DNA from: Pyronema omphalodes
Taxonomy: Eukaryota > Ascomycota > Pezizomycetes > Pezizales > Pyronemataceae
Assembly (NCBI GenBank): GCA_024516155.1
Contig: JAJJXM010000042.1
Location: 62,001-126,000 of the forward strand
Direction of reading: 5' to 3'
DNA: 64,000 nt
The notes below the pieces were generated by a model, which worked only from the letters and a program-made list of their open reading frames with translations, ran no database searches and was not told the origin of the DNA. A program made the position numbers and the translations under genes. Positions 1-7,504 of this stretch are shown here, piece after piece. Position 1 is the stretch's first letter; the number at the start of each line of letters is the position of its first letter.

Positions 1-3000
1 GGGGAATTGGAACTCGCGAGTACCATAATCCGAGCGGGGAAAGACAGACCTGACTCCCTGGAAGAAATAATACCACCGGAATATGCAGATTACCTCTCCG
101 TATTTAGGGAAAAAGAGGCGGTAGGGTTGCCTCCGCACCGACATCATGACCACAGGATCCCCTTGATGGACGGAAAGGTTCCGCCGTTCGAACCCCTGCG
201 AGCCCTCGATGAGGAACGCCTGCGAGTACTAAGGGATTACTTGGAAGAGAATGAAAAGAGGGGTTGGGTCCGACGGTCGACGTCTCCAGCGGGAGCCCCA
301 ATCCATTTCGTTAAGAAAAAGGATGGTACCCTACGGTTATGCGTCGACTACCGACGACTCAACGAAATCACAATCAAAGATCGCACCCCACTCCCGCTGA
401 TAGGGGAAGCGTTGGATAGACTTTCCAACGCCAAGATCTATACCAAATTAGATGTGCGAGATGCATACCATAACCTCCGAATAGCCACAGGAGATGAATG
501 GAAAACTGCGTTCCGTACCAAGTACGGTCTATACGAGTATTTGGTGATGCCATTTGGTTTGACAAATGCTCCAGCTTCGTTTCAACGATGGATGAACGAA
601 GTCTTAAGTGATTACCTTGACATCTTTTGCATCGCCTATCTCGACGACATATTGATCTACTCGGATGATCTGGCGGAGCATCAGAGACACGTACGCATGG
701 TCCTGGAAAGGTTAAGGGACGTAGGACTGACCCTGAAACCCTCGAAATGTGAATTCCACACAAAAAAGACGGAATACCTGGGATACATCATCTCCCCCAC
801 AGGGTTGCAGATGGACCCCGAGAAAATTAGGGCGGTTAAGGAATGGAAGGAACCGGTAAATGTGAAGGGAGTCCAAAGTTTCCTGGGATTCGCCAACTTT
901 TACCGTCGATTCATCCGGGATTTCAGCAAGATCACCACGCCATTGACACGATTGACGAAAAAACAGGTACCCTGGGAATGGAACGACGAGACACAACGGG
1001 CCTTTGAACAACTGAAGACGGCAATGATATCCCAGCCGATCCTGCAACATTTCGACCCGGATCGGCCACTCACCCTGGAGACAGACGCCTCAGACTATGC
1101 CATCGGGGCAGTCTGCTCACAACCCGACGACTCCAACGTACTGCACCCCCTTGCCTATTTTTCAAGAAAATTAAAAGAAGCGGAGCTCAATTACGACATC
1201 CACGATAAGGAGCTCCTGGCAATAGTGGAGGCATTGGACAAGTGGTCGACGTACTGCAAATCGACGAGACACAGTATCCGGATACTGTCAGACCATAAAA
1301 ACCTAGAATATTGGCAAACAAAGAGGGACCTCAACCTCCGACAGGCCCGATGGGCGGAACAACTGGCTAACTATGACTTCACGATCACGTATCGTCCGGG
1401 GAAGTTGGCAGGAAAACCCGACATATTGTCCCGAGAGTCAGGAGACTCTCCCTGGGAAGGGGAGATGAAGCACCGGCAGAACCGAAGCCGAGTCCTCCTT
1501 CCCCAGGAAGTCTTTCATGTGAACGAGACACAATTGATAAAACTCACCCCGGACACCCCCCTCCTTACCAAAATTCGGGAAAAAACGAGGACAGATACGG
1601 AACTCCAGGAGGTAATCCGCAAACTTCGGGAAGGGATAGCCCGAGACAATAGGGTCCCCTTGGGGTTATGCGAGGAAAAGGATGGGTTACTCCTATACGA
1701 GGGATTGATATGGGTCCCTGACGACGACGACCTGAGGTTACAAATTTTACGACAGCATCACGACTCCCAGGCCGCGGGGCATCCGGGAAGGGCAAGGACC
1801 TTGGAGTTGGTCAGCCGGAATTTTTATTGGCCACAACAACGACAGTATGTGACTCGATATGTCGACTACTGTGATACCTGTAAACGTATCAAGCCCATTA
1901 AGCACGCCCCCTTCGGCCTCTTACGACCGTTACAGATTCCAGAAAGACCATGGGAATCCATCTCCATGGATTTTATCACAGGTCTTCCGGAAGATGGGGG
2001 AATGAATGCGATATGGGTGATTGTGGACCGCTTGACGAAGATGGCGCACTTTGTAGCATGTAGGGACACGATGGGACCCAGGGAACTTGCGGACGGGTTT
2101 CTCACACATGTGGTACGGGCCCACGGACTCCCGAGCAGCATCATCTCGGATCGGGGGTCTCTATTCACCTCTCAGTTCTGGAAAAGGGTTATGGAGGCAA
2201 TGGGAACCACGAGGAACCTGAGTACGGCGTTTCACCCAGAGTCCGACGGACAGACAGAGAGGGTCAATGCGATCCTCGAACAATACCTCAGGGCGTATTG
2301 TAACTATCAACAGGACAATTGGAACCAACTCCTTCCTATGGCGGAGTTCTGCTACAACAACTCCCGCTCAGGAACGACCAAGGTGTCCCCCTTCTTCGCG
2401 AATTACGGATATCATCCCCGTTTTACCCAGCCGCTGGGTGAAGTCGCGCAAGGAAACCCCGAGGTCTCCAAATATGTTGGCGCCCTCAACCGACTTCACG
2501 AGGATCTAAGGGCAGAGGTCCACTATGCCCAGACTGCTCATGCAGAACAGGTGAACCGGCATGGACACCCGGATCCGGTCCTTGGAGTGGGAGATCGGGT
2601 CTGGCTGAAGAGCAACAATGTGAAAACCACCCCGCCCTCTAACAAGCTCGACTACAAGCTATTGGGGCCCTACACTATCTTGTCTAAGGTAGGGTCGCGA
2701 GCTTATAAACTGGACCTCCCCCCAAACGCAACGATCCATCCAGTATTTCACATCTCCCTGCTAGAACCGTCTCAACCTACTTCGACCACCATCCCAGGCC
2801 ATATTCAGCCCCCTCCGCTACCGATTGTCCTCGACGACGAGGAAGAGTGGGAAGTTGAGGAGATAGTGGATTCTCGACGCCACCGGGGTCAGATACAATA
2901 TCGAGTTAAGTGGACGGGTTTCCACGACCCCGATACGACCTGGTACCCCGCCGACAATTTCCAAAACTCCCCCGACGCCATCACCCAATTCCACCGCAGG

Positions 3001-3030
3001 TACCCTAATAAACCTGCCCCACAGCTGTAA
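1..3030 (+). CDS. Ty3/Gypsy Pol polyprotein (RT-RNase H-integrase-chromodomain), 5' partial
   Basis: The frame is open from base 1, so the true start lies outside the window; about 1009 codons are visible. Counting from nt 7, reverse transcriptase has LDVRDAYHN and the YLDDILIYS catalytic box near residue 211. RNase H follows with acids in ETDASD (about 359), HDKELLAI, LSDHKNLEY and KPDILSR. Integrase has an HHCC finger (about 583-628) and a DDE triad in SMDFITGL (654), ISDRGSLF (714) and SDGQTERVN (750). A chromodomain, EEEWEVEEIVDSRR to RVKWTG, lies near 946-995 and is known to steer chromovirus integration to modified chromatin. All catalytic motifs look intact, so this Pol is probably functional or only recently silenced. 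Its TAA stop overlaps the ATG of the next ORF. Confidence 0.95.
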   Translation, partial: GELELASTIIRAGKDRPDSLEEIIPPEYADYLSVFREKEAVGLPPHRHHDHRIPLMDGKVPPFEPLRALDEERLRVLRDYLEENEKRGWVRRSTSPAGAPIHFVKKKDGTLRLCVDYRRLNEITIKDRTPLPLIGEALDRLSNAKIYTKLDVRDAYHNLRIATGDEWKTAFRTKYGLYEYLVMPFGLTNAPASFQRWMNEVLSDYLDIFCIAYLDDILIYSDDLAEHQRHVRMVLERLRDVGLTLKPSKCEFHTKKTEYLGYIISPTGLQMDPEKIRAVKEWKEPVNVKGVQSFLGFANFYRRFIRDFSKITTPLTRLTKKQVPWEWNDETQRAFEQLKTAMISQPILQHFDPDRPLTLETDASDYAIGAVCSQPDDSNVLHPLAYFSRKLKEAELNYDIHDKELLAIVEALDKWSTYCKSTRHSIRILSDHKNLEYWQTKRDLNLRQARWAEQLANYDFTITYRPGKLAGKPDILSRESGDSPWEGEMKHRQNRSRVLLPQEVFHVNETQLIKLTPDTPLLTKIREKTRTDTELQEVIRKLREGIARDNRVPLGLCEEKDGLLLYEGLIWVPDDDDLRLQILRQHHDSQAAGHPGRARTLELVSRNFYWPQQRQYVTRYVDYCDTCKRIKPIKHAPFGLLRPLQIPERPWESISMDFITGLPEDGGMNAIWVIVDRLTKMAHFVACRDTMGPRELADGFLTHVVRAHGLPSSIISDRGSLFTSQFWKRVMEAMGTTRNLSTAFHPESDGQTERVNAILEQYLRAYCNYQQDNWNQLLPMAEFCYNNSRSGTTKVSPFFANYGYHPRFTQPLGEVAQGNPEVSKYVGALNRLHEDLRAEVHYAQTAHAEQVNRHGHPDPVLGVGDRVWLKSNNVKTTPPSNKLDYKLLGPYTILSKVGSRAYKLDLPPNATIHPVFHISLLEPSQPTSTTIPGHIQPPPLPIVLDDEEEWEVEEIVDSRRHRGQIQYRVKWTGFHDPDTTWYPADNFQNSPDAITQFHRRYPNKPAPQL

Positions 3031-4097
3031 TGGACGATAGAACGAACTCCGAGGACCTCCCGTCCTCTTTGGGCTGGTACCGAACCCCTACTCCCCCGGC
3101 AGAAAAGAAATCCCCCCACCCCACGATCCCGCACGCAGAACTACACTGGTCGTTCTGCAACAACGACTCCTGCTCCATTCACCTCGAATCGAAATTAAAC
3201 AACAATCATTTCCCAGCGCTGGCGCAAGCAATTGCGGCACGCATAAAAAAATCATGTAGCTGCGGGCAGCTACATGACCCCGAGTTAGAATGGGTGATCC
3301 GACACCGAAGGATGGACCCGCAAAAGGCCTGCAAGGCATGGCAGAAAGGAAAGAGACTCTGCAATGTGTGTAAATTCCTGGTCAACAAAGACGTACACGA
3401 CCAGAGATGCGGTATCAGAGGATGGAAACCCCCCACGGAAACCCCGGCAACGATACCACCCTGCAAGGACGAGCCCGGGACAGGAAAGGAACCTCCCGTC
3501 CCTACGGAAAATCAGGAAAACGAACCACCCCGTCCCCGCGAACTGGAATCGGAGGACTCCACCCTCCATACGATCCGACACCAACTCCCAGTAATTATGA
3601 TGACGGGACCTTCGGACCACGAGAAGGTGGCGATCAACCTGTCTTTCTATCAGACAGCGGAGCCGGAACAGCATCTCCCCACCGTCGACTACCGACCAAC
3701 CAACGACCTGACATCCGCCCCTTGTTCGGATCCCCCGGAGCCCCCCGCCTCAGGGCACCAACAAGATCAAATACCCCCGTTCTCCTCAGGGCACCAACAA
3801 GAACAAATAACGGCGCCCCCCTTAGGACACCAACAAGAGCAAATACCGCCTTATGTCCTCGAGGACATCACCCAGGACGTCGTACGTCGCCGACGTCGGG
3901 GAAGGCAGTATCGGGGACGGTCCCCCATCCGGAGGCCCGCGTTGAGGACTGCCTACGGCCTCGCCGGAGTCTCGGCCTGGAGGGGGGGGCTTATGTCACA
4001 ACGCTCCCGTGACATGCTCCTGGCCTCCGCCGTCACCACCGCAGGGCTATGGGTGATCGTCATCACCCTAGCAACCTGTTACGCTGTCATGAAGTAA
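3030..4097 (+). CDS. Third retroelement ORF (355 aa), Cys/His-rich, with C-terminal membrane segment encoded in the LTR
   Basis: The ATG at 3030-3032 shares its A with the pol TAA (TAATG), which suggests termination-reinitiation rather than a separate transcript. Residues 1-35 are proline-rich. Residues 39-127 are rich in Cys and His (HWSFC at 39-43, C48, H51, CSCGQLH at 76-82, CNVC at 111-114, H123, C127) and could bind zinc. Residues about 245-280 hold three copies of a 12-residue repeat starting GHQQ(D/E)QI. The C-terminal 34 residues, including SAVTTAGLWVIVITLATCYA, form one hydrophobic span and lie inside the 3' LTR, downstream of the polypurine tract. The position after pol is where env sits in errantivirus-like elements, but I see no signal peptide, furin site or fusion peptide, so an envelope role is unproven. 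I recall similar HW..C...C..H segments in other fungal retroelement proteins but could not check. Confidence 0.8.
   Translation: MDDRTNSEDLPSSLGWYRTPTPPAEKKSPHPTIPHAELHWSFCNNDSCSIHLESKLNNNHFPALAQAIAARIKKSCSCGQLHDPELEWVIRHRRMDPQKACKAWQKGKRLCNVCKFLVNKDVHDQRCGIRGWKPPTETPATIPPCKDEPGTGKEPPVPTENQENEPPRPRELESEDSTLHTIRHQLPVIMMTGPSDHEKVAINLSFYQTAEPEQHLPTVDYRPTNDLTSAPCSDPPEPPASGHQQDQIPPFSSGHQQEQITAPPLGHQQEQIPPYVLEDITQDVVRRRRRGRQYRGRSPIRRPALRTAYGLAGVSAWRGGLMSQRSRDMLLASAVTTAGLWVIVITLATCYAVMK
3979..3993 (+). promoter_or_regulatory. Polypurine tract for plus-strand priming
   Basis: GGAGGGGGGGG followed by CTTA lies directly before the LTR start TGTCACAACG. It is where an RNase H-resistant plus-strand primer is expected, and it sits inside the third ORF, where it encodes W-R-G-G-L. 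Confidence 0.8.
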
Positions 4098-4783
4098 AGG
4101 GATAGGGTTAGGGCAAGGGGCTGGGCCCCTTGCCGAGGATTTTCATATGTTCGGAGTTATTTCTTATTTGGATTTCTTTTAGGTATTACGGCGGCTAGGA
4201 AATTGTTGGAATCTTTTACTTCTCTCTTTTGGTATGTACTCTTTCTTTACTATTTGGAATCACGGCGGTTAGCCAGGAAGTTATCTCTTTCGGTATGTAC
4301 TCTTTCTTTGCTATTTGGAATCACGGCGGTTAGCCGGTAGTTATCTCTTTTGGTATGTACTCTTTCCTTGTTATTATTATTTGGAATTATGGCGGTTAGT
4401 TATCTTGCTTTCTTATTTGGAATTACGGCGGTTGGCAAATGTTGGGGAATGTTGGTCATGTATGTAGTATCACGGCGGTTAGCATTGGAAGCATTCTCCG
4501 CAGGCGGAGAATGCTGAGTCACGAGTCATGAAGGAACAAGTATAAGAGGAGGAAATTTGTATGTAGTTTATTTCTTCACGCAATCAAGTTTCTATTTCCC
4601 ACAATCCTATCTACAAAAGTTCCCTTGTGATTTCCCATCTTTCCAAACTCACCTGTGATTTCCCAGCCCACAAACCCTTGCCCATTCCCAACTTACCAGC
4701 CTTACCTAACCCGCCGCCGCTCTCCTCGCCGCCGAAACCCCCGCGCTGCCTGTCGTCAGTAACCGTGGATACGGATTCTGATA
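3994..4783 (+). repeat. 3' LTR of E1 (790 bp)
   Basis: The LTR starts TGTCACAACG and ends TTCTGATA (decayed TGACA). It matches, in inverted orientation, the LTR of E2 at 6360-7029, and homology begins exactly at TGTCACAA in both. The first 104 bp encode the C-terminus of the third ORF. A 10-bp-stem hairpin follows the ORF stop (4112-4134). Six copies of a (A/T)CGGCGGTTAGC-like motif lie at about 4188, 4262, 4322, 4389, 4427 and 4472. Then come an 11-bp-stem palindrome (4491-4514), a TGAGTCA site and a TATAAG box. Confidence 0.9.
4515..4556 (+). promoter_or_regulatory. Probable LTR core promoter: AP-1/Gcn4-type site plus TATA
   Basis: TGAGTCA at 4515-4521 matches the AP-1/Gcn4 consensus, and TATAAGAGGA at 4541-4550 looks like a TATA element about 20 bp further on. 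The E2 LTR keeps the same order in inverse (TGACTCA near 6621, TATA near 6597), and the E3 LTR keeps TATAAG. Function is inferred from motif and position. Confidence 0.5.
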
Positions 4784-5170
4784 AATGGGTGCGTTGCCAA
4801 TGGTAATACAGTGGAGCCTAATCTCTTCCCTATGGTCGTTGATCACCATGGTCACCATGGCATAGTGGGTTACTGGGCCCCCATCCAATTCCCGTCCGTG
4901 TACAGCGAGAACCTTTCGTGGGGTTAATTTTTTCACGCAGGGCAATCCCTGCTGTCTCACGTATTTTCGATCTATAAAATTCTCCGTGGCCCCGCAGACG
5001 ATCATGGCCGTTGTGTGGTATTCTTTCTTATTTCGTCCGATCAATTTTACTCGCAGGATAATCTTTTCGTTTCTTCCGTATGGTCCTACACTCGATATTC
5101 TATCCGCCGGTCCTGCCGTGGTTGAACTGGTGGGCGACAGTTGCCCCAGGAATCCACCTTTTCCTTTTAT
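4784..5170 (-). pseudogene. Truncated Pol start of E2: retropepsin-like protease with a changed active site
   Basis: The frame is open from upstream of the gag stop (-1 relative to gag) and reads through RVKLIGRNKKEYHTTAMIV and CGATENFIDRKYV to RLHCITIGNAPI, where E1 cuts it off. In this family the motif before GAT.NFID should carry the catalytic aspartate (D-S/C-G-A); here it reads V-C-G-A, so the acid is missing. Because E2 pol is broken by E1, loss of function may simply be decay. Confidence 0.8.
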
Positions 5171-6354
5171 TCCTGGGGACTCTCTTTTCCCGACGTCTCA
5201 CCGAGTCCCTCTTCTACCAATGTAGTTTCCGCCGCTCTGAATAATTTCTTACTTGGGCACTTCGCAGCGTAGTGTCCCACCTTCCCACAGTTTAAACATT
5301 CGTTATTCCGCTTCCGCCTATCCTCCTCCATCCTATCCCTTGGTTTCGGTCGACGAGTGGAATCTAATTCCATTGGTTCGGGGTCGGAGAGTCGAGAGTC
5401 GTGTCCCTGCCCCTTAAGGTGGGGGTGGTGATAGAATTGAGGTTCATATCGGGTCCTCAGGGTTCGGAAATTGAATAGTCGGTTGTCTAACGCTATGGTC
5501 TTGTTGGCGAATCCCGTAAGGTCCGTTGGTCGTTCGTTGAGGAGTGCTAACTGTCGTTGGACATCTGTGTTTAGTCCATCACTGAATTGATCGAGGTAGG
5601 TTTCATCATTATATCTTAAGTCGGATTTGATTCTTTGAAATTCGGCCCAGTATGCAGCGGCGGATTGCGCGCCCTGCCTGATCATCTTGAACTTTCTTCT
5701 CTCTACTTCCTTGGAGTCGGCTTCCCCGAAAGCCCTACTGACAGCGGTCTTGAAGGCCTCCCACGTTGTGTATACGCTTTTCCCCTCCTTGATGGACGGC
5801 TCCATCCATGCCCAAGCATTACCTCTGCATCGGGAGCTCGCATAGTTCACCTTCTTTTGTTCGGTGTCGAACCTATTCCCTTCGCAATTGAACTTCAGTT
5901 CGCATTCCATCAGGAACGCCCTCAGCTTGGTTCTTTCCCCATAGTACAACTCCGGGTCTTCCACCTTGGGGTTACTGTTTGTCGTGGGGCGATGGAGTTG
6001 GATGAGGATCTGGTTCAACTGCTCCTGGGTCATTGTGACCGGAGTGACAAGTCCTAATACTGCCGGGGTCGCCATTTCCACAGGGTCTTCGGTGGAGGTA
6101 TGGGGCAGATCGGGGGATTCGGAGGTCTGCGGTCTGGATGGTTGTTCGGGGGTCACTGGGCTGGCCGATCCGGTCGGTTCTTGTTCGATATGTTCTCCGA
6201 GCTCTTTTAGCTGAAAGGGCGCCACTGCGTGCGTCTCCTTCTGGGTTTTCTGGGTTTTCTGGGTTTTCTGGGTTTTCTGGGTTTTCTGGGTTTTCTGGGT
6301 TTTCTGGGTTTTCTGGGTTTTCGTTCCGCGTTGGGTGTCGTACACAGGACGCAA
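5167..6354 (-). CDS. Gag polyprotein of E2 with CCHC zinc knuckle
   Basis: About 395 residues, forming the particle and binding RNA. The first in-frame codon is TTG at 6354-6352, directly after an in-frame TGA; I see no convincing ATG upstream, and E3's gag begins at the equivalent TTG, so either a non-AUG start or a lost ATG is possible. The N-terminus has ten TQK tripeptides in tandem. The capsid core includes AYWAEFQRIKSDLRYND and FSDGLNTDVQRQLA. A CCHC knuckle (CLNCGKVGHYAAKC) lies near the C-terminus. The TAA stop is passed by an overlapping -1 frame that continues into protease, so Gag-Pol is probably made by -1 frameshifting. The frame has no internal stops. Confidence 0.85.
   Translation of the reverse strand: MRPVYDTQRGTKTQKTQKTQKTQKTQKTQKTQKTQKTQKETHAVAPFQLKELGEHIEQEPTGSASPVTPEQPSRPQTSESPDLPHTSTEDPVEMATPAVLGLVTPVTMTQEQLNQILIQLHRPTTNSNPKVEDPELYYGERTKLRAFLMECELKFNCEGNRFDTEQKKVNYASSRCRGNAWAWMEPSIKEGKSVYTTWEAFKTAVSRAFGEADSKEVERRKFKMIRQGAQSAAAYWAEFQRIKSDLRYNDETYLDQFSDGLNTDVQRQLALLNERPTDLTGFANKTIALDNRLFNFRTLRTRYEPQFYHHPHLKGQGHDSRLSDPEPMELDSTRRPKPRDRMEEDRRKRNNECLNCGKVGHYAAKCPSKKLFRAAETTLVEEGLGETSGKESPQE
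6240..6321 (-). repeat. 9-bp coding minisatellite in E2 gag
   Basis: About nine exact copies of GGGTTTTCT (+ strand) in a row. On the minus strand they encode consecutive Thr-Gln-Lys tripeptides near the Gag N-terminus. E3's gag lacks this run, so the expansion is specific to this copy or subfamily. Confidence 0.93.
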
Positions 6355-6359
6355 TCAAA

Positions 6360-7029
6360 AATCAGAATCCGTATCCACGGTTACTGACGACAGGCAGCGC
6401 GGGGTTTCGGCGGCGAGGAGCGCGGCGCCGGTTTAGGTAAGGCTGGTAGGTTGGGAATGGGCGAGGGTTTGGCTTGGAAATCACAGGTGAGTTTAGAAGA
6501 GATGGAGATATCACAAGGGAACTTTTGTAGATAGGATTATAGTAAATAGAAACTTGATTGCGTGAAGAAATAAACTACATACAAATTTCCCCCTCTTATA
6601 CTTGTTCGTTCATAACTCGTGACTCAGCATTCTCCGCCTGCAGAGAATGCTCCAATGCTAACCGCCATGATAACTAAATACATGACCAACATCCCCCACC
6701 ACTGCCAACCGCCGTAATTCCAAATAATAGAACAAGGGAACAATACATACCAAGAGATAACTACCTTGCTAACCACCGTAACTCCAACTACATAAGAGAT
6801 AAGTAAAACATTCCAACATTTCCTTAGCCGCCGTGATACCTAGAACAAGTTCAAATAATAAATAACTCCTAACATATGAAAATCCCGGGCAAGGGGCCCA
6901 GCCCCCTGCCCTAACCCTATCCCTATCACTTCATGATAGCGTAGCAGGTTGCTAGGGTGATGGTAACCACCCATAGCCCTGCGGTGGTGACGGTGGAGGC
7001 CAGAAGCATGTCACAGGAGCATTGTGACA
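6360..7029 (-). repeat. 5' LTR of E2 (670 bp)
   Basis: On the minus strand it starts TGTCACAATG and ends TGATT before the gag leader. It carries the same parts as the E1 LTR: the membrane peptide frame (7027-6926, 33 codons plus stop), the post-ORF hairpin (with one G:U-compatible change), several CGGCGGTTAGC-like motifs, the GCATTCTC palindrome, TGACTCA and a TATA-like box. Confidence 0.88.
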
Positions 7030-7504
7030 GCGAGTTATGCTATCGCGCACCCGAGATACGCTAACGAACATGCGACGAGGCTGTGCACGAAAACACGCTA
7101 ATTCGGTACAAACGCGTTGGCGCGTCTAGAACGCGCAACCGCGACCGCGTTGTTTACTTAGTAATTTTTCGGGAAAAATCTGCAAGTAGTAGCTCGGCGT
7201 GTAAGGAGGAAAAATTGTATATAACAGGATTGTTTCTTTATTTGTTTATTTTGTTTTTCTTTTCTCCTTACACAGTGATTTGTGACTTTACAAATTCAAA
7301 TACTTTGTCGGTCTTTGTTTACGTCCTCGTTTTCGTCCTCATCTTTGGATCTCTCTGTCCCTTGAAATCTTTGTTTATGTCCTTAACTTCTAAACACAGA
7401 AAACTCTAAGGATATCTTCATTGAACTCAAGAGTGAATGATTGAGAAGAGCCCTCAGGTTCTCCGTCAGCTATCTCTCCCTTGTTCGCCGTTACATCATT
7501 AACC
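7030..7504. other. Unassigned spacer between E2 and E4, possibly part of another LTR
   Basis: No coding potential is evident. A CpG-rich start is followed by GTATATAACAGG (about 7218), which resembles a TATA box, then T-rich sequence. It could be a solo or partial LTR of another family, but I could not define its ends. Confidence 0.35.

Larger units (their letters stand above)
1..4783 (+). mobile_element. Ty3/Gypsy chromovirus element E1, 5' end outside window
   Basis: The visible order is pol (RT, RNase H, integrase, chromodomain), a third ORF, a polypurine tract and a 3' LTR ending at TGATA. The 5' LTR, gag and protease would lie left of position 1. Both ORFs are open, so the copy looks young compared with E3 and E4. 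Its right end abuts the minus-strand protease of E2 in mid-codon context, so E1 is read as nested inside E2. The target duplication cannot be checked because the left end is missing. Confidence 0.93.
4784..7029 (-). mobile_element. Ty3/Gypsy element E2, truncated by the E1 insertion
   Basis: Reading leftwards: 5' LTR (7029-6360), a short leader with the gag start, gag, then the protease part of pol, cut off at 4784 where E1's 3' LTR ends. The rest of E2 pol would lie beyond E1's missing 5' LTR. E2 shows what E1's own 5' half probably looks like, because the two LTRs belong to one family. Confidence 0.88.

Noticed and set aside
3030..4097. Calling the third ORF an envelope protein
   Set aside because: Position and C-terminal anchor fit, but signal peptide, cleavage site and fusion peptide are not visible.
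6905..6925. CCCTAACCCTATCCC taken as an interstitial telomere repeat
   Set aside because: It lies inside the E2 LTR and is present at the same place in the E1 LTR (about 4097-4112), so it is element sequence.
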